Shown here: positions 35,228-46,487 of the stretch, in pieces | Layout: every line of letters starts with the position of its first letter | How positions within the stretch are numbered: the first letter of the stretch is position 1 | DNA from: Alligator mississippiensis | Lineage: Eukaryota > Chordata > Crocodylia > Alligatoridae | Assembly (NCBI RefSeq): GCF_030867095.1 | Contig: NC_081835.1 | Location: 42,143,892 to 42,207,891, forward strand | DNA: 64,000 nucleotides | Direction: 5' to 3' | Notes under the pieces: model-generated | Database searches by the model: none | Seen by the model: the letters and a program-made list of their open reading frames with translations, nothing else | What the model was told of the DNA's origin: nothing | Position numbers and translations under genes: made by a program

Positions 35228-35583
35228 CAGTGGTTCTCAAGCTTTTTTGTAACAGGACCCATTTTTAAACATTGATTGCCAGTCTCAACCCAGTGCCCCT
35301 CACTCCAGACCCACTGCCCCCCACCCCCAGGCCCTAGCCCCTGGCATGTGGGGCAGGGGGTTGGTGTGTGAGGGGCTTGGGGAGGGGGAGGGACTCAAGC
35401 AGCCACTTGGAGGCTGGAACTCTGACAGCCTGCAAGGGAAAAGCCAGTTTCCTATGTTTTTTTTCCTTTAAAGGAGAATCCATTTTAAAAGTTTGTTGAT
35501 CCATTAAAAACGTTTATTCGTGACCCTTTCATATATTCTTGAGACCCACTTTTGGGTCGTGACCCATGGGTTGAGAAACACTG
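35228..35583. mobile_element. hAT MITE with 7/8 target duplication
   Basis: The ends are CAGTGGTTCTCAAGC and GGGTTGAGAAACACTG. Flanking octamers are TCCTAAAG (35220-35227) and CCCTAAAG (35584-35591). The element is 356 bp with no coding capacity. The phrase GACCCACTTTTGGGTCGTGACCC near the right end is typical of such hAT-derived repeats. Confidence 0.8.
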
Positions 35584-35591
35584 CCCTAAAG

Positions 35592-36178
35592 CGCAGTTGG
35601 GCTACAGCACATGAGAAAAGGCATCTGCCCAATCTGGCATCTGTCAGAGAAAGGTGCTTGAAGCCATATTAATGTGACCTTCTGCCCTTCCTCTGATTTT
35701 TAATGGAAGCACTGCAAAGCCACTTTTGTTGAAGGCTGGTGATGATGGTGTAAACATAGACATCTGCCTTCTTCCTGTTGCTCTAAGGAGATCATTCCCC
35801 AATCTCAGGTCTGGATCACATGTCGGGTAGCAGCCCACCTGGAAAGGGGTGGGGTTCAGGCACTTCTAGCTTGGGACCTGTCTGAGCTGTGGCATGGGCC
35901 TTAGAAGAGATGAACACAGTGACACTGGGAGCTCTGGGCATGGTCAGTCATGTTTTATGCATCATTCCTGATTTTAAAATTTAATCCATGTTAACCACAG
36001 CACTTTCCCTAAATAAAACATTTAAAATTGTTCTGTGTGCAGCTCCTGGAGAGCATGCCTAGAGCCCCCTGCATCTCAGCTTAGTCCCAAGCTGCCCAGA
36101 GAAGTCTCCATTGCATTAGCTTGGCCTATGGATCTTCCACCTCGTCAGTGCTGCCCACACAAAGTGGCTACAGCATGT
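35592..36178. other. Unassigned stretch
   Basis: No gene or element recognised. Confidence 0.4.
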
Positions 36179-36237
36179 CCATAGATTCACAGATTCATAG
36201 ATTGTAAGGGGCTGGAAGGGACTTGGCAAGATCATCA
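36179..36237 (-). mobile_element. CR1 3'-tail stub
   Basis: ATAGATTCACAGATTCATAG followed by a GGCTGGAAGGGACTTGGCAAG phrase is the reverse complement of a CR1 3' end. It is only about 60 bp and adjoins an AC repeat. Confidence 0.7.
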
Positions 36238-36271
36238 CATATATTACACACATATATTAAACACATACAAG

Positions 36272-36278
<7 letters not shown>

Positions 36279-36325
<47 letters not shown>
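36279..36325. repeat. (AC)n microsatellite
   Basis: About 23 uninterrupted AC units. Confidence 0.97.
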
Positions 36326-36326
<1 letters not shown>

Positions 36327-36879
36327 TTTCCTGCACAGCAAACATTATGAAGCATGCTGGAAAGGCAGGTGCCAGGTCTTCTGGTAGGGAAGCAAGAGCG
36401 GGCAGAGGGAGAGCTGCACGTTCCCTCCCCCACCAAACTTAGACACACCCTCTTCCCGAGCAGGCATGAGGCTTCTGCTGCTAGTGGCAGCAAGGAGGTG
36501 GGAGCAGTGTCTGCACCTACCCCACCTCCACTAGCACCAGCAATAATAATAATCCCCAGCACCATCAGCATGACAAGCACAGTGTGACAGTCTCCTCCAC
36601 CCCAATTTCAGTTCCCAGCATGAGCCTCCCAGTGCCAGAGGAGGAGCTGGATCTGGAACCAGGGAGCTCAGTGCGATAGCCAAGGAAATTCTGGGGAAGG
36701 AGTGGGAATCTGTGTTTGTACTCTACATGTCTCAAAATTTCCCTAGAGCCAGGTCTCCTTCTCTGGAAGGCACTGCAGAGGAAGTTTTGGGGACAGGTGG
36801 CTCAGCCTCCCCGTCATTGTACCTCTGCTTGCTGAGGGGTAAGTCAGGATCCGTCCCTGCGCCCCAGAAGCGAGGGGGT

Positions 36880-37990
36880 AGTGTAATGTGGGATCATTTT
36901 GAGGTGGCAGATGATCCTAGATATGCTATCTGCCTGCACTGCTGATGCAAGACCAGCCAGGGCAAGGACAAGAAACACTTTAGCACTATGGGGATGCTGA
37001 TGCATATCAGGATGCACCACCCCCTTGCCCTTGCTCCTCCTCAGCTTGGCACCAGTGGGAGCACGCCTGAAGGGAAGTCCCCCTCTTGCTTCAAAGACTC
37101 CGTCTCCCAGAAGCAGAGGCAAGCCACCCTGGACCAGTGTGGGAAAGGTGGAGACAAAGAGGGGCACGTTCCCAAGGCGAGCAAGGTCGCCCAGAGCACT
37201 GGGGAGATGCTTGTTCTGGATGACCAGCTCTTCTCCTTAGTTGTGCGGCCAGGGTTCAGGCGTCTCATAGTGCTCATGGTCCCATCATACCACATGCCCG
37301 TACACACCACCTTCAGCAGGACGGTTGTGCCCTCCCTGTATGAGGTATGCAGGGAGTACTTGAGGGAGGAGCTGCACAAGGCACTTCATCTCAGACATCT
37401 GGAGCAGCCAGGGTGAAGATCACATCTACCTCTCCTTCACAGGGCACTGGTGCAATCAGTCAGGCTGTTGATGAGCTCCCCTTCAAGTGGAGGTGATGGA
37501 TGAGTCCCACATGGCAATGGAGATCATGGGGGCCATGAACCACATGGTACAGGGGTAGCTTGTTGGGCAGGGCAAGTTGGCATCTGCTGTGTGACACACA
37601 CAAGTTCCACCTTTTAGTCAGGGACACCTTGGAGGGGAACAAGGTTGCCGGTGAGGGTGCCGTCACAACCAGCCAGCTCATTTCAAAATGCAGGAAGGTG
37701 GCAGGCTACTTCCACCAGAGCATCAAGGGGGGCAAGATGCTGTGGGACAAACAGGCAGAGCTGAGCATCCCACAGCACAAAATCATGCAGGATGTAGAGA
37801 CTTGGTGGAACTCCATGTACCTGATGCTCAAGAGGCTGGTCAAGCACAGAAGGCCATCCATGAGATGGAGATTGGAATCAACAGCCCCCTTAACAAAACA
37901 GGGTGGGATACCATCTCCCAGATCTTGGTATGTTGACTTGACACACACCAGATCAACACTCGGGATCCCAATATTGTGCTGTTAGACAGG
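36880..37990 (+). pseudogene. Dead hAT-superfamily transposase with BED zinc finger (ZBED-like)
   Basis: The start shows a BED-finger pattern: VMWDHFEVADDPRYAICLHC (36890-36942) followed, past a stop, by KTSQGKDKKHF and HIRMHHP. This matches the W...F, CxxC and HxxxxH layout. The core follows: MLVLDDQLFSLVVRPGFRRL (about 37209-37267) and FSRTVVPSLYEVCREYLREE, then a decayed HIYLSFTGHW block (about 37420). Further on, QDVETWWNSMYLMLKRLVK (about 37791-37847) corresponds to the conserved 'DV.TRWNSTY.ML.RL' of Ac/ZBED transposases. Frame breaks occur around 36943 and between 37416 and 37560, so it is not a working gene or domesticated ZBED. I could not find its terminal repeats. Confidence 0.75.
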
Positions 37991-38614
37991 AGGGTGTGAT
38001 ACAAAATTACATACACACACACAAACTACACAAACATCACTATGAGTTCATACACACGTGTACACATACACAAACACACACTTCTGCAGCTGTGTGTTAA
38101 CACTAGGAGGCATTTGGGGTAACTGGGGCTCGGGGTTACTTGGGGTCACCTGGTGCTGAGGTGGAAGTGGGGGAAAAACCCAGGGTTTTGGAGGTGGCAG
38201 AGAGGGAGCTGAGATGGCAGAGAGAGACAGAGACAGACAGACAGACAGAATGAAGGTCAGAGGGGCAGACAGCAGAGACTGGAGCAGGGTCAGGAGGTCA
38301 GTAAGACAAAAACCCAACTCAGGGTTCCAAAATACAGTTTTATTAAACAGTCAACACACTACACAGCCCCATGAAGTTACTGGTGCCCACACACACACAC
38401 AATGGTAGCAGGAGAGGAAAGGCTTAATGGAGGGATTTGAGGTCCCGGTATATAGAGACAGAATTCAGGTCCCTTGCTTGAGGGAAGAAGGTGGGTGATA
38501 GCTACCTATCCCAGGCTTAGAGTTAATTCTCGATGGCCACTTGGGGTCTTCTCTAGCAAGGTGTTGTTCAGAGTGGGGGTTGCCAGCAGGGCCCACAACT
38601 ATCCTTCTCTCTCC
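37991..38614. other. Unassigned, microsatellite-rich stretch
   Basis: Contains short AC-rich runs (about 38007-38080 and 38388-38401) and a GACA run near 38230-38250. Nothing else is recognised. Confidence 0.5.
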
Positions 38615-38812
38615 AGGGTCTTACACCCTAAAGGGCTCAAGTGCCACCAATGGGCGTGCCTGGCCCCCATCTTCCTCTTACTAGGGTCTTGCACCCCCAA
38701 ACAGGCTCAGGTACCCCACATGGGTGTGCCTGGCCCCCCTACCCACTTTGGGCTTTGTGCCTCATCAGGCTTAGGTGTCCCACCTGGACATACCTGGCCC
38801 TAACTCCCTCTG
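38615..38812. repeat. Minisatellite, three units of about 67 bp
   Basis: Units start at 38615, 38683 and 38749 with AGGGTCTTACACC, AGGGTCTTGCACC and TGGGCTTTGTGCC. Each carries GGCTCAAGTGCC-like and GCCTGGCCCC-like phrases. The third unit is the most diverged. Confidence 0.7.
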
Positions 38813-39194
38813 ATGTTACTAATGACCCACCACATGGTGGAGGCAGGGGTTAAGGCACCTCAACCTGCCTTTCACTGGGATGGTCCTTGAACCTGGCATT
38901 TGCTGGCCCTGCCCCACCACTGGCAGGACCACCAGACCTCCCTATCCCAGCAGGGTGCAGTTTTAGGTCATGCCCAGGACCAGGAGCCTCCTAGCCACCT
39001 CGTAGCTCCTGCCCTTACCTCCGTGTTGTCCCTGGTGCAGCAGCTCTACCGGGAGATGTTCCTTTCTCAGCACCAGGTAGCAACTGCTGCCTCCAGCCCT
39101 ACTGGCCTGAGTCTTAAAATGGCCGATCGTCAGGACTGGGCTGCACCTTCCTGGTGCCTGGCCCAGTTCTTAAAGTGGCAGAGCACCATGAGTG

Positions 39195-40547
39195 CTCTCA
39201 CCTCTATCCTTGGCAAAGTCTTTGAAAAAATTATCAAGGCTCACATATGCGAGAGCCCGGCAAGAAAAATTATGCTGGGGGGAAACCAGCACGGGTTCGT
39301 GGCAGGCAGATCATGCCTGACCAATCTAGTCTCTTTTTATGACCAGGTTACGAAATGCCTGGACACAGGAGTAGGGGTGGATGTCGTATACTTAGACTTC
39401 AGGAAGGCCTTCAGTACGGTATCCCACCCCATACTGGTGAACAAGTTAAGAGGCTGTGACTTGGATGACTACACAGTCCGGTGGGTGGTGAATTGGCTGG
39501 AGGGTCGCACCCAGAGAGTCGTGGTGGATGGGTCGGCTTCAACCTGGAAGGGTGTGGGCAGTGGGGTCCCGCAGGGCTCGGTCCTTGGACCAATACTTTT
39601 TAATGTCTTCATCAGTGACTTGGACGAAGGAGAGAAATGTACTCTCTCCAAGTTTGCAGATGACACAAAGCTATGGGGAGAAGTGGACATGCCGGAGGGC
39701 AGGGAACAGCTGCAAGCAGACCTGGACAGGTTAGACAAGTGGGCAGAAAACAACAGAATGCAGTTCAACAAGGAGAAATGCAAAGTGCTGCACCTAGGGA
39801 GGAAAAATGTCCAGCACGCCTACTGCCTAGGAAATGACCAGCTGGGTGGCACAGAGGTGGAAAGGGATCTCGGAGTCCTAGTGGACTCTAAGATGAACAT
39901 GAGTCGGCAGTGTGACGAAGCCATCAGAAAAGCCAATGGCACTTTATCGTGCATCAGCAGATGCATGATGAATAGGTCCAAGGAGGTGATACTTCCCCTC
40001 TATCGGGCGCTGGTCAGACCGCAGTTGGAGTACTGTGTGCAATTCTGGGCACTGCAATTCAAGAGGGATGCGGATAACCTGGAGAGGGTCCAGAGAAGGG
40101 CCACTCGTATGGTTAAGGGCCTGCAGACCAAGCCCTACAAGGAGAGACTACAGAAACTGGACCTTTTCAGCCTCCGCAAGAGAAGGTTGAGAGGCGACCT
40201 TGTGGCTGCCTATAAGTTCATCACGGGGGCACAGAAGGGAATTGGTGAGGTTTTACTCACCAAGGCGCCCCCCAGGGGTTACAAGAAATAATGGCCACAA
40301 GCTAGCAGAGAGCAGATTTAGATTGGACATTAGGAAGAACTTCTTTACAGTTCGAGTGGCCAAGGTCTGGAACGGGCTCCCAAGGGAGGTGGTTCTCTCC
40401 CCTACCCTGGGGGTCTTCAAGAGGAGGTTGGATAACCATCTAGCTGGGGTCGTCTAGACCCAGCACTCTTTCCTGCCTATGCAGGGGGTTGGACTCGATG
40501 ATCTATTGAGGTCCCTTCCGGCCCTAACATCTATGAATCTATGAATC
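39195..40547 (+). mobile_element. 5'-truncated young CR1 with an intact RT core
   Basis: The frame is open from LTSILGKVFEKIIKAHI through GNQHGFVAGRSCLTNLVSFY, VYLDFRKAFSTVSH (first catalytic Asp), [20 protein letters not shown] and FADDTKLWGE (catalytic pair) to the C-terminal [13 protein letters not shown] block. A frame change near 40262 (KAPPRG / [11 protein letters not shown]) separates the last 60-odd residues, which end at 40457 in HLAGVV. The 3' tail carries ATCTATGAATCTATGAATC (about 40529-40547). The open frame extends 5' into unrelated sequence to an ATG at 38900, giving 463 codons. The 3' end abuts an older CR1 fragment on the other strand. Confidence 0.88.
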
Positions 40548-40812
40548 AAAGTAGTCACTCAGGAGTTCAGTTTTGTCCTGAGTGTCAGTAACCAGCTGTC
40601 CTGAATTGTTAAGCAATGGTCCCACGCTTCCATTTGTTTTCTTCCATTTCTTCCCCATGCTTCCATTTGTTCCCTACATACATAAAGAAAGACTTCTTAT
40701 TGTTCTTGATTTCCGTTGCTAGTTTAAATTCAGTCACCACCTTAGCCTTTCAAATCTGCTCCCTACAAGTGCAGGCCATTGCTGTATCGTCTTCCTTGTA
40801 GAATGTCCCAAG
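40548..40812 (-). pseudogene. CR1 ORF2 linker fragment
   Basis: Read on the minus strand, the sequence gives AMACTCREQI, KAKVVTEFKLATEIKNNKKS, FFMYVGNKWK and further on QFRTAGY and QDKTELLS. This is the inter-domain region of CR1 ORF2. It looks like the target into which the young CR1 at 39195-40547 inserted, but the matching other half is not visible on the far side. Confidence 0.65.
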
Positions 40813-41625
40813 CTTCGACTGTTTGTATAGCCCGGGTGCACCAGGATAAGTGCTCCCTCCTCAAATGGAAGTGAAATGTAGGCCAGGCAGGAGGGCTATG
40901 AGAGGGATCTGTGAGTACTGGCCAGGTCACTCTTTTCCCTATACAGTCAGGCCAGGACGAGGGATTACTTATGTACAAATGTATTATATATGAGATTTAA
41001 ATAAAAGCAGTATTAATAAACATATTTCCAACATACAATAGTTTTATATTGTTCTATATATATAAAGGCTAGAAGATTATGCCCCCTCAGGGGCTTCACA
41101 CCCAGCACAGGTAAGTGGATAAACTGAAATAGGTAAACAACAGGTTAACACAAACAAACAACAGATAAGTACAGATGAACTACTGGCGAGATTATTGACA
41201 AGGATTTTTACAGGACATCTGCTTATATGAATCAATTAACCAATCAATCACAGTGGGGTTAACAAAATGTAAGGCGCTGGTTTACAAAATTTGAGGCTCA
41301 CAGGAACTGTTGTAAAACTGAACTTATTAAGGGTCCCCAAAGCCCTGTCAGGCCCCAGGGAATAGTGTGGAAAACCCAAATATCCCTTTTGGCCTCTCAC
41401 ACCTTTAGAGAGCCTGTAAACATCGGGGGTGGGGGGGAAGGGGGGTGGCTCTCCCATGGCTCCCACCCCCTGCTAGATATGGAGATTGCCCCTCTGCTGT
41501 GAGGCCCTTTTCACTAGCAACTCACAACTCCGAGGCATTAGATGGTTGGTCTTTGTCTTTCTGCTGCGGGTCCCTCCACATGTGAGGCCCTGGGGATCCT
41601 GGATCCTCCTTGGACCATTGGCTAC

Positions 41626-41941
41626 TGGAGGCCCTGTGCACTGTCCCCATGCACTGTGGGCTCGGCCTTCTGCTAGGGGGTTGGAGGCCCGGGCTGCCTT
41701 GTGTGGCACCAGGGCTCGGTCCAATCCCGGGCCCTCTGTGCAGCATTGCCTGCACTGCGTCTGGGCCCTGGTGGCCCTGTGGACCACCACATGCATCGTG
41801 GGCTCAGCCTTCTGCTAAGGGGTTGGAGGCCCAGGCCACCTTGTGCGGCACCAGGGCTCGGCTCAATCCTGAGCCTTCCGTGCAGATTTGCCTGCACCGC
41901 ATCTGGGCCCTGGTGGCCCTGTACACCTCCATATGCACCGG
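41626..41941. repeat. 142 bp tandem repeat, about 2.2 units
   Basis: Units start at 41658 (GGGCTCGGCCTTCTGCTA) and 41800 (GGGCTCAGCCTTCTGCTA) and stay alignable over their full length, including the shared CTGGGCCCTGGTGGCCCTGT. A partial unit precedes them. The owning element is unknown. Confidence 0.75.
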
Positions 41942-41957
41942 TGGTTCCAGCCTCATG

Positions 41958-42089
41958 CCGGGGGTGCGGACCGGAGCTGTGTCCAACAGCTCCTGAGGTC
42001 TGGGCTCTGTGCACCGATTGTGCACCTGGGTTTCCTGACCTCATTCCAGGGTTGCAGACCTGAGCTGTCTTGGACAGCTCCAAGGGTCT
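41958..42089. repeat. 88 bp tandem repeat, about 1.5 units
   Basis: CCGGGGGTGCGGACCGGAGC... at 41958 recurs as CCAGGGTTGCAGACCTGAGC... at 42046, each with a GAGCTGT...ACAGCTCC foldback. Confidence 0.6.
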
Positions 42090-42355
42090 CACCCCATGTG
42101 CCATGCTGCACTCCAACTGGAGTCGAACCCAGAGCCAACCGTTGCTCTGGTCGGGTCAAGAGGTGTCTTCAAGGGCTCTTCAGGGCATGTGCTCCGCTCT
42201 GCTGGGTACCTCTCCCAGCTCTTCTTAGCCCCACTCTTCTCTCCATCCCCCGATGCATCTGCTGTGTGCTGGGAATGCTGCTCCTTTTATTTGCTCCCAA
42301 GGCTCTGCCCCCAGAGTGCTGCTGGACCTGCAAAGTGCAGGCTTCAATCAGGTTC

Positions 42356-45300
42356 TGGGGGGGCAAGCTGAGGGAGAAAGGAGCACAGGTGGTATTCTCC
42401 TCTGTCCTACCAGTGAGCAGACGTAGAAGACAACATGAGACCTGCATCAGAGAGACCAACTGGTGGCTTCGAGAATGGTGTCCTGAGGCAGGATTTGGCT
42501 TCCTAGACAATGACCCACACATCACGATGAGAGACATGCTCGGGTGGGATGGGCTTCACCTTGCCTCCAAAGGTAAGTGTGTGTTCTCTTCTAGGTTGGC
42601 AGATCTCCTCCGGTGGGCTTTAAACTAGGCTCATTGCGGGACGGGGAAGATGAGGGCGGAAGAAGCCTTGGACCAATAAACCAAGAGACACCCACCAGAA
42701 CAGCCCAGCCTGGACCAACGACGAGCAGAATGAATACCAAGGTAAGCAACTGGGGCCCGGGCAGTACTGAGATTAGGGGGCAAGTGCACACATCTTCAGG
42801 AGGCCTCAAATGCCTCTACACAAATGCTCGTAGTATGGGGAACAAGCAGAAGGAACTTACCCTCCTGCTAGCTGACACCAAGCCAGACATAGTGGGGGGT
42901 CATAGAAACATGGTGGGACCCAACGCACGACTGGGTGGTGAATATCAAGGGCTATAGACTGTACAGGAGGGACAGAACAGGGAGGAAAGGTGGGAGTGTG
43001 GCGCTCTATGTCAAGGAGGAATACACATCCTCATCTAGTAGCACAAGGTCAGATGAGGGGCACACTGAAGTGCTCTGGGTTTGAATACAAGGGAATCGAG
43101 GGGAAAGGGACTTAATGGTGGGGGTCTACTACAGGCCACCCAATCAAGGGGAAGAGCTAGACTGGGAATTCTTAAATCAGCTCACGGAGGTAGTTAGGTC
43201 AAAAGACGTGGCCATCATGGGTGACCTGAACTTTCCAGACATCTGCTGGGAAGAGCAGTCAGCCAGGTCTGAAGGTCTGACCACTCATGTAGGCTCCTAG
43301 CTGAGATACAGGACCTCCATCTAACTCAGGAGGTGCACAGCCCCACCAGGGGAGATGCCTTGTTGGATCTGGTGCTGGCCACAGGCGACGACCTCGTGAG
43401 GGGGCTGCAGGTGCTCGACTACCTGGGCGACAGCAATCATCGCCTGCTGGAATTCACCATCCAGCGCAAGGTGGCAAAAGCCTGCAGCAAGGCAGCAGCC
43501 CTGGACTTCAGAAGGGCGGATTTCAATGACGTAAAAAGAATAGTTGGGGAAGTACTGACGTTCCAGAGGGGAGGGGAGTCGGATGTCCAAGAAGAGTGGT
43601 CACTCCTTAAGGAGATGATCCTCCATGCCCAAAGGGAGGTAATCCCAACAAGGATCAAAGGGGGCAAGAGGGTGCAAAAACCCCCATGGCTCACCAAAAG
43701 TGTACAGGAACGTCTCCTAGCTAAAAGGGAGGCGTACACTCAATGGAAGGGAGGGGCCACCACCAGGGAGGACTATACCTCGGTTGCTTGGGGCTGCAAG
43801 GGGCAGTCAGGAAGGCCAAGGTGGAGATGGAACTGGGACTAGCTACCCGGATCAAGGACAACAAGAAGTTCTTTTTTAAATACATAGGGGGCAAAAAGAA
43901 GGTACCGGGTAATGTGGGGCCTCTGCAAGACACGCTAGGAAATCTGGTTGTTGCACCAGATGACAAGGCTAACCTATTTAACGATTTCTTTGCCTCCATT
44001 TTCCCGAGCAGGGACCAGATCAGCCCGTCTGCCAGGACCCCTTCAGGCCCCGGGGGAGGAGTACCCAGGCCTCGGGTCAGTGAGGATCTAGTCAGGGAAC
44101 TTCTGGAGGGACTGGACGTATTTAAATCAGCTGGTCCTGACGACCTCCACCCCAGAGTGCTGAGGGAATTAGCATAGGTCATAGGTAAGCTTTTTGAGAG
44201 AATTATCCTGGCGCATGTCCGCGAGGGGCCAGCAGGGGAGGTTATGCTTAGGGGCAACAAAACATGGGTTCATTAGAGGCAGGTCCTGTCAGACCAACCT
44301 GGTGGCCTTCTATGACCAGGTCACAAAATCCTTAGATGCAGGGGTAGCAGTGGACGTAGTCTTTCTGGACTTCAGGAAGGCCTTCGACACTGTCTCTCAC
44401 CCCATTCTCATTAAAAAACTAGGGGACTGTGGCATCGACACCTACACAATCAAATGGGTCGCTAACTGGCTGGAGGGCCGCACCCAGAGAGTGGTGGTGG
44501 ATGGGTCATTTTCGACCTGGAGGGATGTGGGCAGTGGGGTCCCCCAGGGCTCGGTCCTCAGACCCACGCTGTTCAACATCTTCATCAGTGACTTGGATGA
44601 GGGGGTAAAAAGCACCCTGTTCAAATTTGCTGAGGACACCAAGATATGGGGGGATGTGAGCATGCTAGAAGGGAGGAATAGGCTGTAATTGGACCTAGAC
44701 CGGTTACAGGGGTGGGCAGATGAGAACAGGATGGGTTTCAACACTGACAAGTGCAAGGTACTGCACCTGGGGAGGAAGAACCAGCAGTATACCTACAGGC
44801 TGGGGAAATCCCTTCTTGTCAGTGCAGAAGCAGAAAAGGATCTTGGAGTCATTATTGATGCCAAAATGAACATGGGCCAACAGTGTGGAGATGCGGTCAG
44901 GAAGGCCAACCATACCTTGTCATGCATCCACAGATGCATCTCAAGCAGGTCCAAGGAGGTGATCCTCCCCCTCTATGAGGCACTAGTCAGGCTGCAGTTG
45001 GAGTACTGCGTCCAGTTTTGGGTGCCGCACTTCAGGAGGGATGTGGACATCATTGAGAGGGTTCAGTGGAGGGCCAGTCGCATGATCAGGGGGCAGCAGG
45101 GCAGGCCCTACGAGGAGAGGCTAAGGGACCTGAACCTGTTCAGCCTACACAAGAGAAGGCTGAGGGGGGATCTAGTGGCCTGTTACAAACTAGCCAGAGG
45201 GGACTAACAGGCATCGGGGGAGTCCCTGTTCCCTCAAGCACTACCAGGAGTGATTAGAAATAATGGTCACAAGCTGGCAGAGGGCAGATTTAGACTAGAC

Positions 45301-45521
45301 ATCAGGAGGCGCTACTTCACAGTCAGGGCAGCTAGGACCTGGAACCAACTTCCAAGTGAAGTGGTGCTCGCTCCTAGCCTGGGGGTCATTAAGAGGAGGT
45401 TAGATAAACACCTTGCTGGGGATGTTTGACCCCAGTACTCTTTCCTGCCATGGCAGGGGGTCAGACTTGATGATCTGCTAAGGTCCCTTCCGATCCCACC
45501 AACTATGAAACTATGAAACTA
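42356..45521 (+). pseudogene. Long CR1 LINE, from late ORF1 to 3' tail
   Basis: It starts inside ORF1 (AKLREKGAQVVFSSVLPVS, then WDGLHLASKGKCVFSSRLAD, ending ALN-stop near 42628). ORF2 follows with LYTNARSMGNKQKELTLLL (42814), VGVYYRPPNQGEELD, IMGDLNFPDICWEE (43218), GDALLDLVLATGDDL (43350), FFKYIGGKKK and VFKSAGPDDLHPRVLREL (to 44174). The RT part has [50 protein letters not shown] and the C-terminal block. An internal deletion near 44177 removes the stretch between HPRVLRELA and GKLFERI. The catalytic FADD is FAED. Several frame changes and stops exist. The tail has CTATGAAACTATGAAA at about 45504-45519. Confidence 0.85.
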
Positions 45522-45713
45522 CAGGTCCGGGGCTCTTTGCACCCTGCTCCCTGCCCCGGGCAGGGGGCAGGGGGCAGGGTAAGCCCCTCCCAGCATTCAC
45601 CTGATTGGTGGATGTGCTCCACCAATCACAACAGAGATTCTCCAAGCCTGGGTGGGCCAGGCTGCATCGGTAAGTCCAACACATTTGTATGCCTCTTTCT
45701 TCTTTTTCAGGCG

Positions 45714-46479
45714 TGTGCGCGCCGGGTCTGACCCCAGGTCGCTTACGTTGCTCTGCACGCGGGCTGTGGCCAGCAGCCCGGGCAGGCCGGATCGGAGAGG
45801 GCGGGCGCCGAGCTAGAATTAGGCACAGACACGTAACGGTTGATTTTAAGATTATTTTACTTACACCGAGATGGTCGTGGTGTAGGCTGAGAACTTGCTT
45901 GAGTTGCGGTTACAACAAAAAACACGAACACACGTGGAGGTTGCAAGGCTCCACGCAGACAGAACACGAACAATCACGTGGAGTTTGCTAGGCTCCACGC
46001 AGACAAACTCCGGATGTCCAGGACAAGCGCGCATTAAACTCGTTGATACGTCTTATAGTAGGCTCCGTTCGAAGACGGGAAGAGGTGGGTGGTGGATCAG
46101 GCCGCCAAACCCCTCTGAGCGACACACAGGGTTTCTATTACCCTGCCGCGCACACCCAGAGTCCCCACGAGATGGATGCGGAGTCCTCTTCGGCTTGGGC
46201 GGAAACTGCTCAAGCCTCTTATACGGCTAGCAGGCCAATTGCTAGCCGCCACGTGTGAATAATTTAGAACTAGCCAATTGCGGGGCAAGAATTTGCATAC
46301 GACGAGCAGGAAACCTTTGCACCGTGCATTTCTGTGCTGCAAAGGAAATGCACCCTGCAAAGATCGCTGCAAAGTGGCGGGAACACTTCTCTGCACGCGG
46401 GTTCTCTGCGCAGCAGAACTCCTCCGTGCAATGAAGCTGTATACCCACGGGGATAATTCTTAGTGCCGAAGCGCGCACA
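45714..46479 (-). mobile_element. Candidate solitary LTR (fossil)
   Basis: A 766 bp CpG-rich segment begins TGTGCGCGC and ends GCGCGCACA, a perfect 9 bp terminal inverted pair of the TG...CA kind. A TATA-like TATAAGAGG on the minus strand (about 46217-46225) suggests minus orientation. A 43 bp direct repeat pair lies at about 45925-46010. No flanking target duplication and no internal retroviral region are visible. The family is not identified. It looks whole as an LTR and moderately young because CpGs are retained. It could also be an unrelated CpG-rich repeat. Confidence 0.35.
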
Positions 46480-46487
46480 CAAAAAAA

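Larger units (their letters stand above)
40813..42355. other. Unassigned region with tandem repeats
   Basis: No gene is supported. It contains the 142 bp and 88 bp tandem repeats listed separately. Confidence 0.45.

Noticed and set aside
36880-37990. Possible domesticated ZBED gene
   Set aside because: Stops and frame changes interrupt the BED finger and core, so it is a dead transposon copy.
45669-45711. Strong splice-site pair (CGGTAAGT ... TTCTTTTTCAG)
   Set aside because: It would define an intron of about 42 nt, below the usual vertebrate minimum, with no coding sequence on either side.
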